From WVYX01 sp039586815 (GTDB taxonomy: Bacteria; Gemmatimonadota; Gemmatimonadetes; Gemmatimonadales; GWC2-71-9), in contig JBDHJR010000001.1 of assembly GCA_039586815.1 (NCBI GenBank), positions 156,811 through 220,810 of the forward strand: DNA of 64,000 nt, written 5' to 3'. A program made the translations under genes and the position numbers. How positions within the stretch are numbered: position 1 is the first letter of the stretch; every line of letters begins with the position of its first letter. A model generated the notes under the pieces. It ran no database searches. It had not been told where the DNA came from and was given only the letters and a program-made list of their open reading frames with translations. Below, piece by piece: positions 53,425 through 62,626 of this stretch.

Positions 53425-53467
53425 TTCTCGATGCCATTCGCGGCCACATGCCGAATGGAGCCAAGTG

Positions 53468-54427
53468 ATGATACAATTCGGTGGATGCTCACTGCTCGGT
53501 GGCGCCGTCGAGGACGACGACCGCTCCTGGAGCATGCAGGACTATGAGGGCGCCATCGCGAGATGGTGTCCGGGGTGTGGTGACCACGCGGTGCTCACGG
53601 CCGTGCAGCGCCTTCTCGAAGATGAACAGCTCCCTCCGGAGCAGACGGTGTTCGTCTCCGGCATCGGTTGCTCCAGCCGTTTCCCGCACTACCTCAGCAC
53701 GTACGGTTTCCACGGCTTGCACGGGCGCGCGCTCCCGGTGGCCACCGGCGTGAAGCTGCGCCGGCCCGACCTGCACGTGTTCGCGGTCATGGGCGACGGC
53801 GACTGCTGCTCGATCGGTGGCGGGCACTGGCTGCACACCACGCGCTACAACCCCAACATCACGGCCATCATGCTCGACAACGGGGTGTATGGTCTCACCA
53901 AGAACCAGACCTCGCCCACGAGCCCACAGGGGCTGAAGAGCAACACGCAGCCGCGCGGGGCGTTCCTGCCGGGCATGAACCCGATCTCGACCACGCTGGG
54001 CATCAAGAACGCCTCGTTCGTGGCGCAGACGGGGGATTGGCTGCCGGATCACATCTACGCAACGCTCAAGAAGGCGTACCACCACAACGGGTTCTCCTTC
54101 GTGCGCATCCTGCAGCGCTGTCCGGCCTACACGGACCAGCTGTTCACCGACGCGATGCGCGACCCCAACCGGATCGAGCTGCTGCTCCATCCCGACGGGA
54201 TCAGCGTGCCGGAGCTGGAGGGGATCTATAAGAACCACACGTACCACGATCCCTCCGACCTCAATAACGGCTTCCGGCTGGCGCAGGACGACGGCCGGTT
54301 CCGCCTCGGCCTGTTCTACCAGAACGAGGATCTGCCGGTGTACGAGCAGGTACGCGCGGTCCCGGCCAAGTCGGCGAAGCAGAAGCTGGAGATTCTCAAC
54401 AAGGAGCTCGACCGCTATGCCGTCTGA
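53468..54427 (+). CDS. korB: 2-oxoacid:ferredoxin oxidoreductase beta subunit (KorB-type)
   Basis: 319 residues with a short extra N-terminus, then the [4Fe-4S] ligands WCPGCGDH and GIGCSSRFP and QRCPAYTDQ. The TPP-binding motif is MGDGDCCSIGGGHW with DNGVYGLTKNQTSPTSPQG. Together with KorA this makes a complete enzyme. Start ATG 53468 has GGAG seven bases before. Its end overlaps the next gene by 11 bases. Confidence 0.92.
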   Translation: MIQFGGCSLLGGAVEDDDRSWSMQDYEGAIARWCPGCGDHAVLTAVQRLLEDEQLPPEQTVFVSGIGCSSRFPHYLSTYGFHGLHGRALPVATGVKLRRPDLHVFAVMGDGDCCSIGGGHWLHTTRYNPNITAIMLDNGVYGLTKNQTSPTSPQGLKSNTQPRGAFLPGMNPISTTLGIKNASFVAQTGDWLPDHIYATLKKAYHHNGFSFVRILQRCPAYTDQLFTDAMRDPNRIELLLHPDGISVPELEGIYKNHTYHDPSDLNNGFRLAQDDGRFRLGLFYQNEDLPVYEQVRAVPAKSAKQKLEILNKELDRYAV

Positions 54428-55421
54428 CAAGCGGGTGGCACTGGCGATGGAGGCGCTGGCACCGAAGCGCGATGCGTTCCGGTCGGCGCTGGGCAATACG
54501 GTGGAGCAGGTACAGGGCTTCCTGGACGATCACCGGTCATCGGAGAACGGTGGCACGGGCCGGCTCGCAGCCGAGCTCGGCCCGTTCGCCGCCGGACGTA
54601 TCGACATGGACAAGCTGTCGTCCCTGTTCTCCACTGAGGACTCGCTCGACACGCTGACCATGGAGACCGTTGCGAAGGCGCGCGACACCATGGCAGAGCT
54701 GACCCAGCGCAACTCCGACCTGTTCCTGGTGGAGGTTAAGTCGGGCGGCTGCCTGCACGACGCGGTGGCACAGGCGCTCGAGGAGGTGGGCCGGGCCTTC
54801 GGCGCGGTGCGCGTCTTCGAGCTCACCCGCTCGGGAAGCCTGCACGGCAAGGAGCACGCGCGCTCGCTGGGCGCATTTCCGTTCGACCGCTGGAGCCGCG
54901 GCGAGCGGCGCCTGGCGCCGCCCCTGGTCGTGACGGTGGACGGGGACGACCTCGCGGCAACCGGTCTCGCGGAGTTCCTCGACGGACAGCAGAAGATCGT
55001 GCTGGTGGTGCGCGGCGCCTGCGCCCCTGCCCCACTCGTGCGGCTGATCACGCCGGGCGTGTTCGTGATGCAGACGGCCGACCCGAACGAGCTGGCTCGG
55101 TTGGCTGAGTTCGAGGGTCCGGGCGTCGCGGCACTGGTGCCCGAGACTGCCGCGCGGTTCGTGCACGATCCGGCGGCAGGGAGCGAGACGTGGCAGCGCC
55201 TCTCACTGAGTCACGTACCGGACAAGCAGCCGAAGCAGTCGCTCGGTGGGCTCTCGGGTTTCCAGCAGGCACAGGAGGCCAAGCAGCTCGTCGCCCTGGC
55301 CAGGAAGCCGGCGGCAGGAGCGCTCGCCGCGGGGGAGCCGGTGCAGGAGGCCGCCCCGCTGAGCGATCCGGTGGACAAGCTGGCGGCGTGGCTGCTGACA
55401 CAGGCCGATCTGTCCGAGTGA
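54417..55421 (+). CDS. Unknown protein of the ferredoxin-Rnf operon
   Basis: 334 residues, soluble, no signal, no cysteine cluster. Residues 20-100 are helical; residues 100-245 form an alpha/beta part with LFLVEVKSGGCLHDAVAQAL and RRLAPPLVVTVDGDD. The C-terminal 90 residues are Ala/Lys-rich with a short PVDKLAAWLLTQADL helix. No family recognised. AAGGAG lies nine bases before the ATG. It sits between KorB and RnfB, overlapping KorB, so it is likely a coupling, assembly or regulatory part of the complex. Confidence 0.8.
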   Translation: MPSDKRVALAMEALAPKRDAFRSALGNTVEQVQGFLDDHRSSENGGTGRLAAELGPFAAGRIDMDKLSSLFSTEDSLDTLTMETVAKARDTMAELTQRNSDLFLVEVKSGGCLHDAVAQALEEVGRAFGAVRVFELTRSGSLHGKEHARSLGAFPFDRWSRGERRLAPPLVVTVDGDDLAATGLAEFLDGQQKIVLVVRGACAPAPLVRLITPGVFVMQTADPNELARLAEFEGPGVAALVPETAARFVHDPAAGSETWQRLSLSHVPDKQPKQSLGGLSGFQQAQEAKQLVALARKPAAGALAAGEPVQEAAPLSDPVDKLAAWLLTQADLSE

Positions 55422-55429
55422 GGCGCTAG

Positions 55430-56278
55430 ATGGAAGTCGGCACGATCCTGCTCTCGGTAGTGATCCTGGGCGGCGTGGGGCTCACCTTCGCCGCGCTGAT
55501 CACCCTCACCCACAAGAAGTTCTGGGTGTGGGAGGATCCGCGCATCGAAGGCGTGGTGGACCTGCTGCCCGGCACCAACTGCGGGGCGTGCGGCCAGGCA
55601 GGGTGTCATGCGTTCGCCGAGGCGCTGATCGCCGACAAGGTGCAACCAGCTACCTGCACCGTGATGGGCCCGGATGACGTGACCGACGTGGCGGACTACC
55701 TCGGCGTGGAGGCGGGCGAGGCCAACAGGCGGGTGGCCCGACTGCTCTGCGCCGGCGGCGCCAACGTGGCAGTGCAGCAGGCCGACTACATCGGCCTCGA
55801 GACGTGCAAGGCCGCGGTGGCGGTGGCGGGGGGTGGCAAGGGCTGCACCTGGGGGTGCATCGGCCTGGCCGACTGCGAGGTGGTGTGCGATTTCGACGCC
55901 ATCTACATGAACCCCTGGGGCCTGCCGGTGGTGATCCCCGACAAGTGCACTGCGTGCGGTGACTGCGTCGTGGCGTGCCCCCTGGACTTGTTCGTACTGA
56001 TGCCCCTCGAGCAGAAGCTCATCGTGCAGTGCAAGAGTCTGCTCGAGGGAGAAGAAGCGGAAGAGTTGTGTCAGGTCGCGTGCAACGCCTGCGGGCGCTG
56101 CGCGGCCGACGCACCGGAAGTCATCCAAATGGTGAATGGGCTGGCGGTGGTGGATTACGGCAAGAACGAGATGGCGACTCCCGCCGCGATCGAGCGGTGT
56201 CCCACCAGCGCCATCGTCTGGGTCGAGGGCATGCAGCAGTTCGATCTCTCTCGGCCATCTGAAGAGGTAGCCGCATGA
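55430..56278 (+). CDS. rnfB: Electron transport complex subunit RnfB
   Basis: 282 residues. An N-terminal membrane helix is followed by the four-Cys cluster domain GTNCGACGQAGCHAFAEAL. Then come two ferredoxin-type [4Fe-4S] sites, CTACGDCVVACPLD and ACNACGRCAADAP with RCPTSAI. It receives electrons from reduced ferredoxin and passes them to the other Rnf subunits. Its stop overlaps the PFOR start (ATGA). Confidence 0.93.
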   Translation: MEVGTILLSVVILGGVGLTFAALITLTHKKFWVWEDPRIEGVVDLLPGTNCGACGQAGCHAFAEALIADKVQPATCTVMGPDDVTDVADYLGVEAGEANRRVARLLCAGGANVAVQQADYIGLETCKAAVAVAGGGKGCTWGCIGLADCEVVCDFDAIYMNPWGLPVVIPDKCTACGDCVVACPLDLFVLMPLEQKLIVQCKSLLEGEEAEELCQVACNACGRCAADAPEVIQMVNGLAVVDYGKNEMATPAAIERCPTSAIVWVEGMQQFDLSRPSEEVAA

Positions 56279-59200
56279 TGTTCAAGAAGAAGAACGACAG
56301 ACCTCCCGAGCCGAAATACCCGGGCGTCCCGACGCAAAACGACGGCACCGGGGCCGTCGTGCAAATGGAGACGGATGCCAGCGAAGGGGCCGGCGCCTAC
56401 CCCATCACGCCATCGACACAAATGGGCGAGGGATGGGCGGCCGCCGTCGCCGCCGGGAAGACCAACGTGAACGGCCGCCGGCTGATCTTCTTCGAGCCGG
56501 AGGGCGAGCACGCAGCCGCGGCGGTGACCGCGGGAATGAGCATGGTGGGCCTCAGGGCCACCAACTTCTCGAGCGGCCAGGGCATCGCCTACATGCACGA
56601 GTCGCTTTACGCGGCGGCCGGCAAGCGGCTCACCTACGTGCTCAACATCGGCGCGCGCGCCATGACCAAGCACGCCCTCAACGTGCATGCGGGCCACGAC
56701 GACTATCACGCGATCGACGACACGGGGTTCTTTCAGTTGTTCGCCAAGGACGCCCAGGAGTGCGCCGACCTCAGCCTGATCGCGCACAAGGTGGCCGAGC
56801 TGTCGCTCAACCCGGGCGCGCTGGCCCAGGACGGATTCCTCACGACGCACGTGATCGAGTCGATGAACATGCCCGAGCCCGAGCTGGTGAAGGAGTTCTT
56901 GGGCGACCCGTCGGACATCATCGATTCGCCCACGCCGGCACAGAAGTGGGTGTTCGGCGAGAAGCGGCGCCGCATTCCCGAGATCTTCGACCTCGACTAC
57001 CCCGCCATGCTGGGCACCGTGCAGAACCAGGATGCCTACATGCAGGGCGTGGCGGCGCAACGGCCCTTCTACTTCGATCACGTGGTCGAGTTCACCGACC
57101 AGGCGATGGAGGAGTACTACCAGCTCACCGGGCGGCGCTACTCGCGCGCCATTGGCTACCGGCTGGAAGACGCCGAATACGTGATCGCCGGGCAGGGCTC
57201 GCTGGTGAGCAACGCCGAGGCGGTGGTGGACCACCTGCGTGAGACGCGCGGGATCAAGGTGGGCGTGCTCAACCTGACGATGTTCCGCCCTTTCCCGGCC
57301 GACGTCATCACGCACCTGCTGCGCCGCAAGAAGGCGGTGACCGTGCTGGAGCGCGTGGACCAGCCGCTGGCGGTGGACCAGCCGGTCCTGCGCGAGATGC
57401 GCGCGGCGGTAAACAAGGCACTCGAGAACGGGCGCGCCAAGGGAGCGCTGCCCTACCCCGAGATCGCGACCTACCTGTCGGACGACGCGCCGGAGTTCTT
57501 CTCCGGCACGTTCGGCCTGGGAAGCCGCGACCTGCAACCGGGCGACATCATCGCCGCCGTGGACAACATGCTGCCCGACGGCAAGCGGCGGCGGCAGTTC
57601 TACCTCGGCATCGATTTCGTGCGCGAGGGCACCAAGCTGCCCAAGCTCCAGATCTGGCAGGAGGAGCTGCTCGAGGCCTACCCCGACGTGGCCGACCTGT
57701 CGCTTCCGATGGCCGAGGACATCGATCTGATGCCCGAGGGCTCGACCTCGATCCGCATCCACTCGATCGGCGGATGGGGCGCCATCACCACGGGCAAGAA
57801 CGTGGCGATGACCGCGGCCGACTTGTTCGGCATGTACATCAAGGCCAATCCGAAGTACGGCTCGGAGAAGAAGGGCCAGCCGACGACGTTCTACGCCACG
57901 CTGGCGCACGCGCCGATCCGGCTCAACTGCGAGCTGAAGCACGTGAACGTGGTGCTGTCGCCCGATCCCAACGTGTTCCGCCACTCCAACCCGCTGGCCG
58001 GGCTGTCACAGGGCGGCGTGTTCGTGATCCAGCACGACGGGACCGCGGCCGAGCTGTGGGACAGCCTGCCGGCCACGGCACAGAAGACCATCAAGGAGAA
58101 GCAGCTCCACGTCCACTTCGTGAACGCCTTCAAGATCGCGACCGACGAGGCAAGCGATCCCGAGCTGCGCTACCGCATGCAGGGCGCCGCGTTCATGGGC
58201 TCGTTCTTCAAGGTCTCGGGCCTGGCGGAGCGGGAGGAAGCCACCGCCGAGCAGCTGGTCGAGGGCATCCGGCGGCAGCTGCAGTACAAGTTCGGCCACC
58301 TGGGCGAGCGCGTGGTGGAGGACAACCTGCGGGTGATCCGCCGCGGCTACGACGAGACCGACACGGTTGACGTCGCGGCAGCGAGCATCCGCGAGGACGA
58401 CGTCGGCCACGTGCCCCAGATGCCGGCCATACTGGACGGCTCCAAGGTGGATCCGGGCATCGCCAACCCCGGCCGCTTCTGGGAGCAGGTGTGCCACGTG
58501 TACAAGACCGGGGACGACGGCATCGCCGACCCGTTCGCCGCGCTCTCGGCCATCCCGGCCGCCACCAGCACGATCCGCGACATGACGGACGTGCGGTTCG
58601 AAGTGCCGGAGTTCATCGCGGCCAACTGCACCGGGTGCGCGCAGTGCTGGACCCAGTGCCCCGACGCGGCCATCCCGGGGGTAGTCAACAGCGTGGAGGA
58701 GGTGCTCCAGGCCGCAATCGCGACCGCATCCAACGGCCGTTCGCTCGACCGGCTGAACCAGGTCTCCAAGCACCTGTCGAACGAATCGCGCAAGATCATG
58801 AAGGGCGTGCCCTTCACCACGTTCGGCGAAGTGCTGTCGCAGGCGTACAAGAACGTCACCGAGAAGCTGAACCTCGATCCCGAGCGGCGCGCCGCGCTGG
58901 ACGAGGAGTTCGCACCGGTGTACACGGCGCTCGAGGAGTTCCCCCTGGCCAAGACCGCGCCGTTCTTCGACGTATTCGAGACGCAGGAGAAGGGCACTGG
59001 CGGGCTGCTCTCCATCACGGTGAGCCCCGACGCGTGCAAGGGCTGCAACATCTGTGTCGAGGTCTGCCCCGACAACGCGCTGGTGACCGTGGCACAGACC
59101 GACGAGATCGTGGAGCAGCTGCGGCGCAACTGGCAGTTGTGGGAGAACCTGCCCGACACCGACGACCGCTACGTCAACGTCTCCAACCTCGAGGAAGGCA

Positions 59201-61290
59201 TCGGCGTCCTGTCGTCGCTGCTGCTCAAGAAGGAGAACTACCAGTCGATGGCGGGCGGCGACGGTGCATGCATGGGCTGCGGTGAGAAGACCGAGGTCCA
59301 CCTGGTGCTGTCGGCGGTGAACGCGCTGATGCTGCCGCGGGTCAAGAAATACGTCGCCAAGCTGGACGACCTGATTCAGCAGCTCGACGATAAAGCCCGC
59401 TCGATCCTGGCTTCCGACGCCGACCTGTCCAAGCTCGGCGTGGCCGAGGGCAAGATCGATTTGCCGCTGGAGCAGCAGAAGCAACAGGCGGTGGCGCGCA
59501 TCTCCAACATGATCGACGCGCTCAAGGACCTGCGGTGGCGCTACACCGAGGGACCGACGGGCAAGGGCCGCGCCACGCTGGCGATGACCAACGCGACCGG
59601 CTGCTCGTCGGTGTGGGGCAGCACCTACCCGTTCAATCCGTACCCCTTCCCCTGGGTGAACCACCTGTTCCAGGACGCGCCCTCTGTGGCCATCGGCGTA
59701 TTCGAGGGCCACATGCGCAAGATGGGAGACCAGTTCATCGCTGTGCGGCGCGCCCAGCTCGAGCTGGCGGGCGAGTACGACCCCGCGGTACACGAGCCGT
59801 TCTTCCAGAAGTTCGAGTGGCGCCAGTTCGACGAGGAGGAGTTCGGGCTCTGTCCGCCGATCTTCGCGACCGGCGGCGACGGTGCCATGCTCGACATCGG
59901 GTTCCAGAACCTGTCGCGCCTGCTGGCGTCGGGGAACGTGATAGTGCTCGACACGCAGGTCTACTCGAACACCGGCGGCCAGGCGTGCACCAGCGGCTAC
60001 CGCGGCCAGGTGAGCGACATGGCGGCGTACGGCAAGGACCAGCACGGCAAGGAGGAGACGCGCAAGGAGATGGCGCTACTGGCCATGGCCCACCGCAACG
60101 TGTTCGTGCTGCAGTCATCGCAGGCCTCACCGGCGCACATGCTGGGCGGTGTGCTCAAGGGGCTGCAGTCGAACTACCCCGCCGTGTTTGCGCTGCACTG
60201 CCCCTGCCCGCCGGAGCACGGCCTGGGCGACGACCAGGCACCCGATGCCGCGAAGCTCTCCCTCGAGAGCCGCGCATATCCGCTGATGGAATACGATCCC
60301 GCGGAGGGCACGAAGCTCGCTGAGCGGCTGAGCCTCGACGGCAATCCGTCGATGAGCGATACCTGGCCCGAGTACGACCTCACGTATCTCGACGAGGAGG
60401 GCAACGAGCAGACCAAGACCCTGCCCGTGACGATCGCCGACTGGGCCGCGACCGAGGTGCGCTTCAGGAAGCACTTCAAGAAGGTCAAGCCCGACACACC
60501 CGAGGACGAGCTGGTGCCGTTCCACGAGTTCATTGCGCGGCCGCCCGACGACCGAGAAGGCGCCACGCCCTTCATCTACGTGCTGGAGCGCGACAAGACG
60601 TTGGGACGGCTCGCCGCGTCGGCCGAGATGGTGGAACTGACCGAGGACCGCATCGAGGTGTGGAACCTGCTCAAGGAGATGGCCGGCGAGGCCGAGGTCG
60701 AGGCCGGCGACGTCGCCGACTTCGAGCAGGAGGTGGCGCAGATCCGGGCCGAGTACGAGGCCAAGATCGCCGACCTGAAGCAGAAGTTCCCGCAAGTAAT
60801 CGCACGGCGCTTGGCCGAGGGCCTGGTGCGCGCGGGCAATGGGCAGCAGACCGTGGCCGACCTGCTCAGCAAGGTGCAGGGCATGGAGGGTCTGACTCCG
60901 GTCACCACCGACATGGTGGCGGGATTCGGGGCCGGGGCGGCGCCGGAAGTACCGGTCTCCGATGGCGACGGCGGAGCGGCGACGGCGGTTGCGGAGGCAC
61001 CCGCAGCGGCGGCACCCGCCGTGGAGGAAGAGGAAGAGCTCGCGCTGGAGGCCTACATCGACACGGCGCGGTGTACGACCTGCGACGAATGCACCAAGCT
61101 CAACAAGAAGATGTTCGCATACAACGACAAGAAGCAGGCATACATCAAGGACCCCAAGGCCGGCACCTTCAAGGAGATGGTGATGGCGGCGGAGCGCTGC
61201 CCGGTACGCATCATCCATCCGGGCAACCCGCTGAACAAGAAGGAGAAGGACCTCGCGAAGTGGATGAAGCGGGCCGAGCCCTTCAACTAG
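56275..61290 (+). CDS. nifJ: Giant PFOR/NifJ-type 2-oxoacid:ferredoxin oxidoreductase with C-terminal ferredoxin
   Basis: 1671 residues, about 500 more than usual PFOR. Order: pyrimidine domain with YPITPSTQMGE (about 42-52), domain II to about 440, gamma-type domain with IHSIGGWGAITTGKN (about 490-680), a first ferredoxin CTGCAQCWTQCP (785) and a second CKGCNICVEVCP (921). Then the proximal cluster ACMGCGE (998), TPP domain NATGCSSVWG (1105) and GGDGAMLDIGF (1200) with DTQVYSNTGGQA. Beyond about 1400 it continues with a coiled-coil (about 1455-1520), an Ala/Pro/Glu linker, and a mono-cluster ferredoxin CTTCDECTKLNK...RCP (about 1599-1643). It oxidises pyruvate or a similar acid. Placement within rnf genes suggests direct hand-off to RnfB. 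Confidence 0.9.
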   Translation: MMFKKKNDRPPEPKYPGVPTQNDGTGAVVQMETDASEGAGAYPITPSTQMGEGWAAAVAAGKTNVNGRRLIFFEPEGEHAAAAVTAGMSMVGLRATNFSSGQGIAYMHESLYAAAGKRLTYVLNIGARAMTKHALNVHAGHDDYHAIDDTGFFQLFAKDAQECADLSLIAHKVAELSLNPGALAQDGFLTTHVIESMNMPEPELVKEFLGDPSDIIDSPTPAQKWVFGEKRRRIPEIFDLDYPAMLGTVQNQDAYMQGVAAQRPFYFDHVVEFTDQAMEEYYQLTGRRYSRAIGYRLEDAEYVIAGQGSLVSNAEAVVDHLRETRGIKVGVLNLTMFRPFPADVITHLLRRKKAVTVLERVDQPLAVDQPVLREMRAAVNKALENGRAKGALPYPEIATYLSDDAPEFFSGTFGLGSRDLQPGDIIAAVDNMLPDGKRRRQFYLGIDFVREGTKLPKLQIWQEELLEAYPDVADLSLPMAEDIDLMPEGSTSIRIHSIGGWGAITTGKNVAMTAADLFGMYIKANPKYGSEKKGQPTTFYATLAHAPIRLNCELKHVNVVLSPDPNVFRHSNPLAGLSQGGVFVIQHDGTAAELWDSLPATAQKTIKEKQLHVHFVNAFKIATDEASDPELRYRMQGAAFMGSFFKVSGLAEREEATAEQLVEGIRRQLQYKFGHLGERVVEDNLRVIRRGYDETDTVDVAAASIREDDVGHVPQMPAILDGSKVDPGIANPGRFWEQVCHVYKTGDDGIADPFAALSAIPAATSTIRDMTDVRFEVPEFIAANCTGCAQCWTQCPDAAIPGVVNSVEEVLQAAIATASNGRSLDRLNQVSKHLSNESRKIMKGVPFTTFGEVLSQAYKNVTEKLNLDPERRAALDEEFAPVYTALEEFPLAKTAPFFDVFETQEKGTGGLLSITVSPDACKGCNICVEVCPDNALVTVAQTDEIVEQLRRNWQLWENLPDTDDRYVNVSNLEEGIGVLSSLLLKKENYQSMAGGDGACMGCGEKTEVHLVLSAVNALMLPRVKKYVAKLDDLIQQLDDKARSILASDADLSKLGVAEGKIDLPLEQQKQQAVARISNMIDALKDLRWRYTEGPTGKGRATLAMTNATGCSSVWGSTYPFNPYPFPWVNHLFQDAPSVAIGVFEGHMRKMGDQFIAVRRAQLELAGEYDPAVHEPFFQKFEWRQFDEEEFGLCPPIFATGGDGAMLDIGFQNLSRLLASGNVIVLDTQVYSNTGGQACTSGYRGQVSDMAAYGKDQHGKEETRKEMALLAMAHRNVFVLQSSQASPAHMLGGVLKGLQSNYPAVFALHCPCPPEHGLGDDQAPDAAKLSLESRAYPLMEYDPAEGTKLAERLSLDGNPSMSDTWPEYDLTYLDEEGNEQTKTLPVTIADWAATEVRFRKHFKKVKPDTPEDELVPFHEFIARPPDDREGATPFIYVLERDKTLGRLAASAEMVELTEDRIEVWNLLKEMAGEAEVEAGDVADFEQEVAQIRAEYEAKIADLKQKFPQVIARRLAEGLVRAGNGQQTVADLLSKVQGMEGLTPVTTDMVAGFGAGAAPEVPVSDGDGGAATAVAEAPAAAAPAVEEEEELALEAYIDTARCTTCDECTKLNKKMFAYNDKKQAYIKDPKAGTFKEMVMAAERCPVRIIHPGNPLNKKEKDLAKWMKRAEPFN

Positions 61291-61303
61291 GCTGAAGACG
61301 CTC

Positions 61304-62626
61304 ATGGCCCGCCGCACGAGGTTCCGCCACGGGGTTCACCCGCCGGAGCTGAAGGAGCTGACCGCCGGTAGCCCCATACGGCGCATGCCCTTCCCCACCG
61401 AGGTCGTGCTCCCTCTATCGCAGCACACCGGGAAGCCCGCCAAGCCGATCGTGCAGGTGGGCGACAGGGTGGAGCGCGGCGACAAGATCGGGGAGGCCGA
61501 CGGCTTCATCTCTTCACCGATTCACGCGTCGGCCGCGGGCCACGTCGAGGAGGTGGGGCTGTGGCCCCATCCCACCGGCGGCTACCAGTCCGCGATCCGC
61601 ATTCGAGTGGAGCAGTTCTCGGCCCAGGTGCCGCGCCCTCGCATCATCCCCGACTGGGAGGGCCTGGACCATGATGCGCTCGTCGAGGCCGTGCGCCGGG
61701 CGGGCGTGGTCGGTCTGGGTGGTGCCGCCTTCCCCACGCACGTGAAGCTGCAGCCACCCAAGGATCAGACGGTCGACACCATCCTGATCAACGGGGCGGA
61801 GTGCGAGCCGTACCTCACGACCGACCACCGCACCATGGTCGAGTATCCCGAGCGGGTCCAGCTCGGGGTGCGGATCATGATGCGGGCGCTGGGCGTGAGC
61901 CGCGCCGTGATCGGGATCGAGAGGAACAAGCCCGACGCCATCGAGCGGATCCGCGCGACGCTGCCCGGCGACATCGACGTCACGGTGCAGCCGCTCACGG
62001 TGAAGTACCCGCAGGGTGCGGAGAAGATGCTGATCGACGCCGTGCTGCACCGCGAGGTGCCGTCGGGCGGGTTGCCGATGCACGTGGGTGTGGTGGTGCA
62101 CAACGTGGCCTCGGTCGCGACCATCGCCGAGGTGTTCGAGACCGGGCTGCCGCTGATCGAGCGCATCGTGACCGTGACGGGATTCGGAGTGAAGAAGCCG
62201 TCCAACCTGATCGTTCCCGTGGGCACAAAGACCCGTGACCTGCTGGACGCGTGCGACGGGCTTACCGACGACGCGCGCGAGGTGATCTTCGGTGGTCCGA
62301 TGATGGGCACCGCAGTGGCCGACCTGGACGCGCCGATCATGAAGGGCACGACGGGCGTGGTGGTGCTCACGCACCGCGACGTGAAGCCGCAGGAGTCGTA
62401 CCCCTGCATCCGCTGCGGCCACTGCCTCGACGCCTGTCCGGTGTTCCTCAATCCGCAGCAGCTCGGCAAGCTCGCCTTGGCTGAGCGGTGGGAAGAGATG
62501 GAGCAGGAGAACCTGATGGACTGCATGCTGTGCGGCTGCTGCAGCTACACCTGCCCCTCCAACATCCCGCTGTCACAGCTTTTCGTCATGGGCAAGGCGG
62601 CGTTGCGCAAGGTGAAGGCCGCATGA
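61304..62626 (+). CDS. rnfC: Electron transport complex subunit RnfC
   Basis: 440 residues with the NADH/FMN-binding segment RRAGVVGLGGAAFPTHVKL, a SLBB-like middle and two [4Fe-4S] sites, CIRCGHCLDACP and CMLCGCCSYTCP. It transfers electrons to NAD+ (or from NADH). Its stop overlaps RnfD. Confidence 0.93.
   Translation: MARRTRFRHGVHPPELKELTAGSPIRRMPFPTEVVLPLSQHTGKPAKPIVQVGDRVERGDKIGEADGFISSPIHASAAGHVEEVGLWPHPTGGYQSAIRIRVEQFSAQVPRPRIIPDWEGLDHDALVEAVRRAGVVGLGGAAFPTHVKLQPPKDQTVDTILINGAECEPYLTTDHRTMVEYPERVQLGVRIMMRALGVSRAVIGIERNKPDAIERIRATLPGDIDVTVQPLTVKYPQGAEKMLIDAVLHREVPSGGLPMHVGVVVHNVASVATIAEVFETGLPLIERIVTVTGFGVKKPSNLIVPVGTKTRDLLDACDGLTDDAREVIFGGPMMGTAVADLDAPIMKGTTGVVVLTHRDVKPQESYPCIRCGHCLDACPVFLNPQQLGKLALAERWEEMEQENLMDCMLCGCCSYTCPSNIPLSQLFVMGKAALRKVKAA

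Noticed and set aside
56155..60045. Very long antisense open frames opposite the giant PFOR (609 and 679 codons)
   Set aside because: Typical of GC-rich coding DNA. Their translations are His/Arg/Leu-rich low-quality sequence, while the plus strand has clear enzyme motifs.
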